64,000 nt of DNA from Sutterella sp. (lineage in GTDB: Bacteria; Pseudomonadota; Gammaproteobacteria; Burkholderiales; Burkholderiaceae_F), in NCBI GenBank assembly GCA_019418605.1, contig DYBN01000047.1, forward strand, positions 92,761 through 156,760, written 5' to 3'. The notes beneath the pieces are model-generated. The model was given only the letters and a program-made list of their open reading frames with translations. It was not told where the DNA came from and made no database searches. Made by a program: the position numbers and the translations under genes. Shown piece by piece: positions 35,437 to 43,217 of the stretch. The number at the start of each line of letters is the position of its first letter. Within the stretch, counting starts at the first letter, position 1.

Positions 35437-35487
35437 AAAAACCCCTTTCACTTCGTAGGCTTTCAGGCACTTCCAAAGCGAAAGGGG
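35437..35487 (-). terminator. Terminator-like hairpin inside the hydrogenase operon
   Basis: On the minus strand, a 10-bp stem (35478-35487 with 35442-35451, one G-T pair) ends directly in five Ts, only 25 bases before the hyaD ATG and after hyaC. It is a full intrinsic-terminator signature placed between structural and maturation genes. Confidence 0.72.
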
Positions 35488-35564
35488 CTTGCCGTCTTCT
35501 CCTTGCGGGCGAGTCTAAACCACGGCCTGCGCCGCGCGCCTCACCCGTTGGTAGAACTGCCGGA

Positions 35565-36275
35565 CTAGTGCTCGGTGTGCTTGAACATTCTCAAGCCGCT
35601 CGTCATCGAGCTGATGGTCGTTGCGCCGCCCATGACGTCTTCGCGGAAGCTCATGTAGATGTGAGCAATCGAGAAGATGATGAAGACGTACATCAGTGCA
35701 TGGTGCACGGTGCGCACGGCCTGCGCGTCTCCAAAGAGAGCGAAGACCCAGCCAAACCAGCTCATCCAGCCGGTATCCCACCCCCAGGCCTGGGCGTAGA
35801 GCGCAAGGCCCGTGATGATGATGCCGATGCTGCCGAGCGTGAACATGAAGAACATGGCGCACTGCGCAAGCGGATTGTGGCCGGCGTACTCGGGCGAAGT
35901 CGGACGGAAGAAGAGGTAGTACTTCACCTGCTCAAAGAGCATCTTCCACCACTTCAGGCTCCAAAGCGGCGGCACCAGGATCATGCGCGAGTAGCGGTTG
36001 CCCACGATGCCCCAGTACAGGCGCCCGATGAAGGTCACGGTAAAGATGATGCCCGCAACGAAGTGCGCCAGACGGATGTAGGCAAAGCCGTACGTGGCGT
36101 ACGTCTCGCCCAGGTTGGCGGTGATCGGTGCGCCGATGAGAAAGCCCGTGGCGATCATCACGAACATGCACACCGCCATCAGCCAGTGCCACACGCGTAC
36201 GGGAGCCTCCCAGACGTAAAGCGGGTGCGTGCCTGCCGACACGTCCACTTCAAAGGTGACAGGATCGATTTTCAT
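35565..36275 (-). CDS. hyaC: Ni/Fe-hydrogenase b-type cytochrome subunit
   Basis: A membrane cytochrome b that anchors the hydrogenase and passes electrons to quinone. The 236-residue protein has four hydrophobic segments. Likely heme-ligating histidines lie in VRVWHWLMAVCM (TM1), RLAHFVAGII (TM2) and VHHALMYVFIIFSIAHIYMSF (TM4), matching the HyaC/HupC family. It follows the large subunit by about 75 bases. It ends before a terminator-like hairpin that separates it from hyaD. Confidence 0.93.
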   Translation of the reverse strand: MKIDPVTFEVDVSAGTHPLYVWEAPVRVWHWLMAVCMFVMIATGFLIGAPITANLGETYATYGFAYIRLAHFVAGIIFTVTFIGRLYWGIVGNRYSRMILVPPLWSLKWWKMLFEQVKYYLFFRPTSPEYAGHNPLAQCAMFFMFTLGSIGIIITGLALYAQAWGWDTGWMSWFGWVFALFGDAQAVRTVHHALMYVFIIFSIAHIYMSFREDVMGGATTISSMTSGLRMFKHTEH

Positions 36276-36348
36276 AGAAAAATCCCTTGTAGTGATTTCC
36301 GCCCGCTCCCGGTGAAAACGTGAATTTCGACCGGGAGCAGAGGAGAAA

Positions 36349-38124
36349 TTAGCGGACCTTGACGCTCACGAGCTCCTTGCCCTCGGTGTCAAGCACGTGC
36401 GTGGCGCAGGCAAGGCACGGGTCGAAGCTGTGGATCGTGCGAAGGATTTCCAGCGGCTGCTCGGGATTGGCGAGCGGCGTGCCGATGAGGCTCGCCTCAA
36501 AGGCGCCGTGGTTGCCCGCCTCGTCGCGCGGCGAAGCGTTCCAGGTGGTGGGCACGACGGCCTGCCAGTTGGCGATCTTGCCGTTTTCGATCACGCACCA
36601 GTGGCCGAGCGCGCCGCGCGGAGCCTCGCAGGCACCCACGCCGCGGCACTTCGCAGGCCACGTCTTGGGCTCCCAGAACTCCATGTTGGCCGCGGCCTCG
36701 TCGCCGGCCTTGATGTTGGCCGTGAGGTCGTCGACGTACTTGACCATCATGTCGGCCATGAAAACCGACTCGATGCAGCGCGCTGCGGTGCGGCCCAAGG
36801 TCGAGAACATTGCCTCGAGCGGGAGGTTGAGCTCGGTCAGAACCGCCGTTGCCGGTTCCTTGTACTGCGGCATGTTCTTGGCAACGCCCATGACGACGCG
36901 AGCCAGCGGCCCCACTTCCATCATGTGGCCCTTCCAGCGCGGGCTCTTCACCCACGTGTACTTGCCCTGGCTTGCGAGCCACGCAAACTTCGTCTTGCTG
37001 CCGTCGGAGCCCTCGGGAAGACCGAAGGCATGGTCGGTGACGCCTTCCCACGGATGCAGGCCCTTCTTCTCACCCGGGTACTTGTACCAGGAGTGATCGA
37101 CGAATTCCTGAATCTCGTCGAGGTTGCGCAGATCGACGTCCTGGATTTCGTTGAGCTTGCCGTCGATGATGGCGCCCTTGGGCATGAGCAGGCTCTCCTG
37201 CGACCAGTCGTTGGCGCGCTCCGGGAAGTCGCCGTAGCACAGCAGGTTCTTCGAGCTGATGCCGCCGCCCAACTTGAACCATTCCGGATACATGCTCGCA
37301 ATGGCCTTGACGTCGGGGAGATAGACGTTGTTGACGAACTCCACGCACTTCTTGGCGATGCTGCGCATGTAGTTGAGGCTCACCTCATTGACCATGACGC
37401 CGGCTGCGCCCGTATCGTGCATGTTGATCGGGCAGGCGACGCCGCCCACGAGATAGTTCGGGTGCGGGTTCTTGCCGCCCAGGATCGTGTGGATCTTGAC
37501 GATTTCCTTGTGGAACTCAAGCGCTTCCAGATAGTGCGCCACGGCAAGAAGGTTCACCGCAGGCGGCAGCTTCATGGCCGGATGGCCCCAGTAGCCGTTC
37601 TTGAAGATCGAGAGCTGGCCGGTTGCCACAAACTTCTTGAGGCGGTTCTGGATGTCGCGGAAGTACCCAGCCGTTGCCAGATGATGGTGCGGGCTGATCT
37701 TTTGCTGAATGTCGGACGTCTCGCGCGGATCGGCCGAGAGGGCGCTCACGACGTCGACCCAGTCAAGCGCGTGCAGCTGATAGAAGTGCGTGATGTGGTC
37801 CTGCACATAGAGCGTCGCATTCATCAGGTTGCGGATGATGTTTGCGTTCTTCGGGATCTTGATGCCGATGGCGTCTTCGACGCTGCGCACGGCAGCCAGA
37901 GCGTGAATGCCGGTGCAAACGCCGCAGATGCGCTCCACGAAGGCCCATGCATCGCGCGGATCACGGCCCTTGAGAATCACCTCAAGGCCGCGCCACATCG
38001 TGCCGGTGCTCATGGCGTCGACAATGTTGCCCGAAGCGTCAATCTCGGCCTGGACGCGCAGATGGCCTTCGATGCGGGTGACCGGATCGACCACGACGCG
38101 GCGGGTGTTGGTAGCTTCAGTCAT
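36349..38124 (-). CDS. hyaB: [NiFe] uptake hydrogenase large subunit
   Basis: Catalytic subunit that holds the Ni-Fe(CN)2CO centre and oxidises H2 at the periplasmic face. The 591-residue protein has both nickel-ligand motifs: RICGVC (Cys67, Cys70) and DPCLAC (Cys570, Cys573). The C-terminus has the uncleaved precursor form: after His576 a 15-residue tail remains that HyaD should remove. The start codon overlaps the small-subunit stop in a TAATG arrangement, pointing to translational coupling. The subunit set with Tat-bearing small subunit and cytochrome b indicates a group 1 membrane-bound uptake enzyme. Confidence 0.96.
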   Translation of the reverse strand: MTEATNTRRVVVDPVTRIEGHLRVQAEIDASGNIVDAMSTGTMWRGLEVILKGRDPRDAWAFVERICGVCTGIHALAAVRSVEDAIGIKIPKNANIIRNLMNATLYVQDHITHFYQLHALDWVDVVSALSADPRETSDIQQKISPHHHLATAGYFRDIQNRLKKFVATGQLSIFKNGYWGHPAMKLPPAVNLLAVAHYLEALEFHKEIVKIHTILGGKNPHPNYLVGGVACPINMHDTGAAGVMVNEVSLNYMRSIAKKCVEFVNNVYLPDVKAIASMYPEWFKLGGGISSKNLLCYGDFPERANDWSQESLLMPKGAIIDGKLNEIQDVDLRNLDEIQEFVDHSWYKYPGEKKGLHPWEGVTDHAFGLPEGSDGSKTKFAWLASQGKYTWVKSPRWKGHMMEVGPLARVVMGVAKNMPQYKEPATAVLTELNLPLEAMFSTLGRTAARCIESVFMADMMVKYVDDLTANIKAGDEAAANMEFWEPKTWPAKCRGVGACEAPRGALGHWCVIENGKIANWQAVVPTTWNASPRDEAGNHGAFEASLIGTPLANPEQPLEILRTIHSFDPCLACATHVLDTEGKELVSVKVR

Positions 38125-39218
38125 TATTCACCTCCGAGATCCTTGTTGTTCTTTTTGGCGCGAGCCTGGGCAACGGCGCTCAAGGCTGCATGCGCGGCGG
38201 CGGCAACGCCGACGATGCCGACGGTGGCCAGACCCACCTTGTCGACCGTGGCTTCCACGCCGAACCAGCCGGGCGGCAAAATTTCGGGTTCATGTTCGTA
38301 GAAGCTGCCCTTGTCAAAGAAGTTGTTCTCAGAGCAGCCGATGCAGCCGTGACCGGACTTGACGGGCCAGGACAGGCCCTCGTTCCATTCAATGGTCGAG
38401 CAGGCGTTGTACGTGGTCGGCCCCTTGCAGCCCACCTTGTAGAGGCAGTAGCCGAGCTTGGCGCCCATGTCGTCGAACTTCTCGACGAACTGGCCGGCGT
38501 CGAAGTGCGCGCGGCGATAGCACTTGTCGTGAATGCGCTGGCCGTAGAACATCTTCGGACGGCCGAGGCGATCCAAGGGCGGCAGACGGTCGTAGGTGAG
38601 GATGTAGGTGATCACGCCCGTCATCACTTCAGGAATCGGCGGGCAGCCGGGCACGAGCACCACGGGCTTGTCGGTGATCACTTCAGTAATCGGCACGGAC
38701 TTCGTGGGATTGGGCTTTGCGGCCTGCACGCAGCCCCACGCGGCGCACGAACCCCAGCCGATGACGGCCTTGGCGTTGGCGCAGACGTGCTTGATCTTGT
38801 TGAGGAAGATTTCGCCGCCGGGAATGCAGAACACGCCGTCGTCGCCCAACGGAATGTTGCCTTCAACGGCCACGATGTACTGTCCCTTGTATTTCTCAAT
38901 GGTGTCCTCAAGAGCGGCTTCGGCCTGATGGCCTGCGGCAGCCATGATCGTGTCGTCGTAGTCGAGACTGATCATGTTGAGGACCATGTCGGCGGCGATC
39001 GGATTGAAGCTGCGGATGAAGGACTCGGTGCAGCAGGTGCATTCCAGACCGTGCAGCCACACGACGGGAGTGCGCGGCTTGCTCTGCATGGCCTCTGCAA
39101 TTTCCTGCGCACCGGCGCTGCCCAGCCCGAGGCTTGCAGCTGTCAGAGAGCAGAACTGCAGAAAGCTTCGACGGCTGATGCCTTGGCGCCGCAGCGCTTC
39201 GTATTGCGTCTCAAACAT
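38124..39218 (-). CDS. hyaA: [NiFe] uptake hydrogenase small subunit
   Basis: Iron-sulfur subunit transferring electrons from the NiFe site to the cytochrome. The 364-residue precursor has a twin-arginine signal SRRSFLQ (15-21) with a hydrophobic stretch after it. Proximal cluster ligands start in LECTCCTES, and distal/medial cluster ligands lie in CSTIEWNEG and GHGCIGCSENNFFD. A C-terminal hydrophobic helix (about 325-345) anchors the complex in the membrane. The ATG at 39218 has an AAGGAG site; the upstream open frame to 39326 would displace the Tat signal. It is the first gene of the hyaABCD-hypC cluster. Confidence 0.96.
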   Translation of the reverse strand: MFETQYEALRRQGISRRSFLQFCSLTAASLGLGSAGAQEIAEAMQSKPRTPVVWLHGLECTCCTESFIRSFNPIAADMVLNMISLDYDDTIMAAAGHQAEAALEDTIEKYKGQYIVAVEGNIPLGDDGVFCIPGGEIFLNKIKHVCANAKAVIGWGSCAAWGCVQAAKPNPTKSVPITEVITDKPVVLVPGCPPIPEVMTGVITYILTYDRLPPLDRLGRPKMFYGQRIHDKCYRRAHFDAGQFVEKFDDMGAKLGYCLYKVGCKGPTTYNACSTIEWNEGLSWPVKSGHGCIGCSENNFFDKGSFYEHEPEILPPGWFGVEATVDKVGLATVGIVGVAAAAHAALSAVAQARAKKNNKDLGGE

Positions 39219-39501
39219 GTTGTATTTCTCCTTTGCCTGGGGAGTCGCAGAAGGCTCCAGAGGATTTCGGGGTTGGTTTTCATGCCGGAGGGCACGGGCA
39301 CAAAAAAGGCGTGACGCATGCCGCACCGGCGCTTTCCGTCATGTTAGTAAGACGTCCCGGGAGCGCAAATACCCCTGAAGTATTTCTTTTAGTCCTTTGG
39401 TGGTAGACGAATACTTCAGGCGGATAACTGTTACAGGTTGTGAAATTCAGACCTAGTCAAAAAGGATTAGGCGGGAGGAGGCGCAAGTCTTCTTGCAGAC
39501 G
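39219..39501. promoter_or_regulatory. Promoter region of the hydrogenase operon
   Basis: No gene is present between the porin terminator and hyaA. The region contains a perfect 11-base inverted repeat (own entry) and an AT-rich stretch to its left of the kind that would hold the operon promoter. I cannot fix a -10/-35 pair. Confidence 0.5.
39374..39420. promoter_or_regulatory. Long-spaced perfect inverted repeat upstream of hyaA
   Basis: CCTGAAGTATT (39374-39384) and AATACTTCAGG (39410-39420) are exact inverted complements, 25 bases apart, about 156 bases before the hyaA ATG. The centres are 36 bases apart, so two regulator dimers or one looped complex could bind on the same face of the helix. 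Confidence 0.55.
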
Positions 39502-39537
39502 AAAAAAGCTGCAGCGGCCCTGATGGATCGCTGCAGC
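39502..39537 (-). terminator. Terminator of the porin gene
   Basis: Nine-base arms GCTGCAGCG/CGCTGCAGC (39508-39516, 39529-39537) are followed on the minus strand by six Ts. Confidence 0.9.
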
Positions 39538-39586
39538 GTCAAAAGTTGGGAGATAGTGAAAAAGACTTGAGAAATGGTTCGTGCGG

Positions 39587-40756
39587 CTAGAACGTGTGGT
39601 TAAGTCCCAAACCGAACTGATAGCCGTTGAATTCGGCGCGGTCCATGAAGCCCGAGTCGGCGCCGAACGTGTCGTTGGCGCTTAAGTCGGCGTCAAGCCC
39701 GTCGCCGCCGTGCGCGTAGGTCGCGCCCACGTAGAGCGTCGTGCGCTTGCTCATTTCATAGGCGTAGGCAAGGCCCACGACAAAGGCGTCGGCCTCGTTG
39801 TTGCCGGTGGCGGCCTCGTTTTCAGCCTTCATGTACTGCAGGCTTCCCATCAGGGTGCCGTTGCCCAGGGGGGCGGTGGCGCCAAGAAGGAAGCTGTCGA
39901 TCGTGTAGGCGCCGTTGTTGGTGAGGCCGTCTTCGTCGCGCAGATCGCCGTCGCGGAAGCTTCTCACCTTGTCGGCGTGCTGGTACATCGCCATGGGCTT
40001 CACGAAGCCAAAGTCATAAGAAAGGGCGAGGGTGTAGATCATGCCCTTGTCGTCGTTGTCGCCCACCTTGTCGTACTGCATCATTTCGACGACAGCCGCC
40101 GCGGCAAAGGGACCGTTTTCGTAGTTCGCGCCGATTCCGTAGTAGTGGTTGCGGTCGGCCCAGCGGCTGATGCCGTCGTCGTCGCCTGCCGATCCCATGA
40201 GAGAAACCTTGAGGCCCTCAATCGGCGTGATCTCAATGACCGCGGCGTTGGCAATGGCATAGTCGCGGCTAGCGAACGTGCCCATGCCGCCCACGCCAAA
40301 GGCGGCTTCGAGGGGATCAAAGCCTCCCACGAGGTCAAAGTCACCGCCCGCGCTTGCAAGCGTGCCGAGGTTGCCCGCGGCGATGTTGACGAAGTCGTTG
40401 CCGATGCGCAGGTACGCCTGGCTGTCAAAGAGGCCGCCTTCGGTGGCGAGATTGCCGTCGTCGGAGGTGAATTCATTTTCAAGCGTAAAGCCCACCGACC
40501 AGCCGCCGCCGATGTCTTCGGACCCCGTCAGGCCCCAGATCGAGTCGCCGTACCAGGCGCTTTCCATGGAAACGGAGTTGGTTTTTTTGGCATCGACCAC
40601 GCCGCCCGTGGTGAGCTCCTTGGCGTGGCTGTAGACAACGCCCGTTGAAATCGAGCCGTAGAGGGTGACTTCGGCGGCAAGGCTTGCCGACGACATGCCC
40701 GCAAGGGCGCTTGCCGCGGCTGCGGCCGCAAGGACTTTGGTGAAAGACTTTGTCAT
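39587..40756 (-). CDS. General porin (Gram-negative trimeric type)
   Basis: Outer-membrane 16-strand porin of the betaproteobacterial type. The 389-residue precursor has a signal peptide (1-28, cleaving at SLA-AEV). The mature start EVTLYGSISTGVVYSH is typical, many alternating hydrophobic strands follow, and the C-terminus GLGLNHTF ends in the phenylalanine needed for BAM recognition. The ATG at 40756 has an AGGAAG site and puts the signal peptide at the start. It has its own terminator. A Fur-box-like element lies about 140 bases upstream. Confidence 0.93.
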   Translation of the reverse strand: MTKSFTKVLAAAAAASALAGMSSASLAAEVTLYGSISTGVVYSHAKELTTGGVVDAKKTNSVSMESAWYGDSIWGLTGSEDIGGGWSVGFTLENEFTSDDGNLATEGGLFDSQAYLRIGNDFVNIAAGNLGTLASAGGDFDLVGGFDPLEAAFGVGGMGTFASRDYAIANAAVIEITPIEGLKVSLMGSAGDDDGISRWADRNHYYGIGANYENGPFAAAAVVEMMQYDKVGDNDDKGMIYTLALSYDFGFVKPMAMYQHADKVRSFRDGDLRDEDGLTNNGAYTIDSFLLGATAPLGNGTLMGSLQYMKAENEAATGNNEADAFVVGLAYAYEMSKRTTLYVGATYAHGGDGLDADLSANDTFGADSGFMDRAEFNGYQFGLGLNHTF

Positions 40757-41045
40757 CTTCCTGTTCTCCAATATCTGCATTCTTCAAAAGCTTTGGTTTG
40801 GCGCTTTGCTTGGAAAGGGTGTTTCAAGAAATCCCGTCAAAGCGGCTTTCTCTGTGGGTTTTCCGAAGGTTTCGGAACAACGGCGCCGATTCTAATGAGA
40901 ATCATTCGCGTTAGCAAATAAATGAGATGCATTCGCATAAAAAGCAACACTCTGGAGACGCCCGATCGTGCGCCGTGAGGCGAAAAGAAGAAAAAGGAAG
41001 GGGAGGAAAAAGCGCGCCGGAGGGCCCGGCGAAGGGGAAAAAGCC
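40757..41045. other. Leader and upstream region of the porin gene
   Basis: No gene is present here. The region contains the Fur-box-like site at 40894-40909 and an A/G-rich low-complexity stretch up to the PPIase terminator. Confidence 0.45.
40894..40909. promoter_or_regulatory. Fur-box-like site upstream of the porin gene
   Basis: The sequence TAATGAGAATCATTCG region contains AATGAGAATCATT, close to the symmetric core of the Fur consensus. A second, weaker ATGAGATGCATTCGC lies about 24 bases further upstream of the porin. The position, about 138 bases before the ATG, suits an operator. Confidence 0.5.
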
Positions 41046-41083
41046 AAAAAGAAAGCGCCCCGGGAAAGGGTCCCGAAGCGCTT
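41046..41083 (-). terminator. Terminator of the PPIase gene
   Basis: Arms AAGCGC/GCGCTT with an inner CCGGG-type stem (41053-41083) are followed on the minus strand by a T-rich run, about 60 bases after the PPIase stop. Confidence 0.78.
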
Positions 41084-41140
41084 GATGCGGTCGTTGAAAC
41101 AGCCGGCGCCGCCCGATGCCGGAGGCGCCTGAAGGCAAAA

Positions 41141-41959
41141 CTACTTCTTCTTGCCTTCGCTTACGTTTTCGATCTTGGCCGACTTCATGAGGCCGTCGAC
41201 GTAAGTCTGCACGCTTTGCTGGGTGAGGAGCTGGCGCAGCATGGGCGCTTCTGCCTCGTAGTTTGAAAAGCGCTGGGCCGGGCGCTGGCCTTCGAGCTTG
41301 ATGATGTGCCAGCCAAGCTTGGTGTGAACGGGGTTCTTGGCGATCTGGCCGGGCTTGAGGCCCTTGAAGCCCGCCGCGAAGTCCTTGTCGAACATGTTGG
41401 GCGAGTTCCATTCGATGAGGCCGCCCATGGCGCGGTTTTGCGGCGTGTCGATCGACTTTTCGCGGGCGATCTTGTCAAAGTCGCCCCCGGCGCGCACGTC
41501 CTTTAAAAGCTGACGGGCGGTCTTTTCATCCTTGACAAGAATGTGGCGCACCGACACCTCGGTGTTGCCCCAGCGCTTTTTCTCCTTGTCAAAGAGCGCC
41601 TTGACGTCGGCGTCCTTGACCGGGTGCTTTTCAACCCAGTCGTTGATCACCGTGCTCATGAGGATGTTCTTGGTGGCGTTGTCGATCATGCGCTGCACGT
41701 CCTCGCGCTGCGCGAGCTTTTGCTTTTGCGCCTGCTGCAGCAGCAGCTTGTCGCGGATCAGGAGCGTGCGCACCTGGTTTTCAAGCTGCGGGGTGCGCGT
41801 CTGGCCGCGTGCGGTCGTCGCCTTGATGAGCTGCTCTTGCTGGGCCTTGCTCACGAGTTCGCCGTTGACCGTAAAAGAGGTGGTGGCAGCGTGCGCGGCT
41901 CCAACGGCAAGCGCAGCGCCGAGCGTGCACAGACACAGTGCGGATTTCTTGAACAACAT
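41141..41959 (-). CDS. Periplasmic parvulin-type peptidyl-prolyl isomerase
   Basis: A folding catalyst of the SurA/PrsA/PpiD parvulin class acting on envelope proteins. The 272-residue protein has a signal peptide (1-24), an N-terminal SurA-like helical region with NDWVEKHPVKDADVKALF, and one rotamase domain (about 128-225) with VSVRHILV, MGGLIEW and TKLGWHIIKLEGQRP. The tail is Lys-rich (SEGKKK). The neighbouring porin is a plausible client, but that is inference. It starts 31 bases after yciB. Confidence 0.92.
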   Translation of the reverse strand: MLFKKSALCLCTLGAALAVGAAHAATTSFTVNGELVSKAQQEQLIKATTARGQTRTPQLENQVRTLLIRDKLLLQQAQKQKLAQREDVQRMIDNATKNILMSTVINDWVEKHPVKDADVKALFDKEKKRWGNTEVSVRHILVKDEKTARQLLKDVRAGGDFDKIAREKSIDTPQNRAMGGLIEWNSPNMFDKDFAAGFKGLKPGQIAKNPVHTKLGWHIIKLEGQRPAQRFSNYEAEAPMLRQLLTQQSVQTYVDGLMKSAKIENVSEGKKK

Positions 41960-41990
41960 GGAGTTTCCTTACACAAAATTTCGGGCAACG

Positions 41991-42599
41991 CTATTTTGAC
42001 AGCGGCTCGGATTTTTTCATGACCCAAAGGCTGATGCCAATTGTAAAAATGAATGTCAAGGCCATCAGCCCGAAAAGCTTGAAGTTGACCCAGGTTTCGG
42101 TGCTGCAGGTGTAGGCGACGATGAGGTTGATGACGCCCGTAAAGTAGAAAAAGGCAATCCAGGCGCGCTGCATCGTGCCCCAGGCCGAAGCGGGAAGTTC
42201 GAGCTGCTTGCCAAGCAGCATCGTGAGAAAGTTGCGCCGGGTGAATTCCCCGAACAAAAGAATGGACCCAAAGATCCAGTAGAGAATCGTGGGCTTCCAT
42301 TTAATGAAGATTTCATTGTGCAGCCACAGCGTGAGCGAGCCGAAGACCACGATCACGGCAAGCGAAATCCACAGCATCGGCTCGGGCCTGCGGCCCTTTA
42401 AGAACACAAGGGCGATCTGCACGAAGGTCGCGACGATTCCCACCAGGGTTGCAAGCAGCACCGGCGCCTGATCGGGTGCGACGGCCGCGCCCCCGATCAC
42501 CGAGCCGATGAAGTCGGCCGTGCCCTGCGCGTCGCTTTGCCCGAACTTGAAGGCGGCGAAAAAGAGGATGATGGGAAAAAGGTCAAATAAGAGCTTCAC
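41991..42599 (-). CDS. yciB: Inner-membrane septation protein YciB/IspA family
   Basis: A 202-residue inner-membrane protein with about five hydrophobic segments. It begins with the typical MKLLFDLFPIILFFAAFKFG (1-20) and contains the conserved RRNFLTMLLGKQLELP loop and the WVNFKLFG segment. YciB proteins take part in cell-envelope synthesis and division. The gene is only 31 bases upstream of the PPIase gene, so the two are likely cotranscribed. Confidence 0.94.
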   Translation of the reverse strand: MKLLFDLFPIILFFAAFKFGQSDAQGTADFIGSVIGGAAVAPDQAPVLLATLVGIVATFVQIALVFLKGRRPEPMLWISLAVIVVFGSLTLWLHNEIFIKWKPTILYWIFGSILLFGEFTRRNFLTMLLGKQLELPASAWGTMQRAWIAFFYFTGVINLIVAYTCSTETWVNFKLFGLMALTFIFTIGISLWVMKKSEPLSK

Positions 42600-43217
42600 G
42601 ATGAATATGTAATCCGTGTGGAATCGCCCGGTTCGTTATTTAAACAGAAGCCGGCAAAGGATCGGGCTGCTCGCCGCCAGGCCTTCACGGCAAGGCGCTG
42701 GAAGGCCTGCCGGGGGCTTTGCGCCGTCCGTGCATTATAAGAATGCGTCCTTTTGCGGGGAGCGACAGTGCCGCAAGCTCCTTCAAGGCGCTGCCTGAAA
42801 GCCCGCACGGGGCAAAACACGCCGGGAGCAGGGCGGCAAGGCTCGCAGGGCCCGCAAGGTCCGCAAGGGCTGAGCGAAGGCTGCAAATGTCGGTGTTAAC
42901 ATGCGCAAACATTTTGTTGCCCATTGTGGCGCCCGACGGACGCTTCTTCCCGATACGCTATTGACCGATTGTGAGTCATGACGCCGTCCGCTTTTTGCCG
43001 GCGGGGAGGGCCCGTTTTTTTGCCTTTGCGATGAGGACACGCTTGTCTTTGTCTTTAAGGATGCGCAAAAAAGAAATTCGGGCGCCCTGACCGGGCTGCA
43101 AAGCGGTTCACCGGCATGGCGCGCGCCCCAATACTTAAATGGGGGCGCTGCGCGCAGCCGATATTTATTTTGGCGTCGTGTTTGGTGAACCACCTTTTTT
43201 TCGTGCACACCATTCAT
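42600..43217. other. Divergent yciB / M16-peptidase intergenic region
   Basis: Over 600 bases have no supported gene. Several GC-rich hairpins occur, such as AGGCCTTC/GAAGGCCT near 42680-42710 and a GCGCGCGCCCC/GGGGGCGC stem at 43119-43148 in the leader of the M16 gene. The rest is presumed promoter sequence. Confidence 0.45.
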
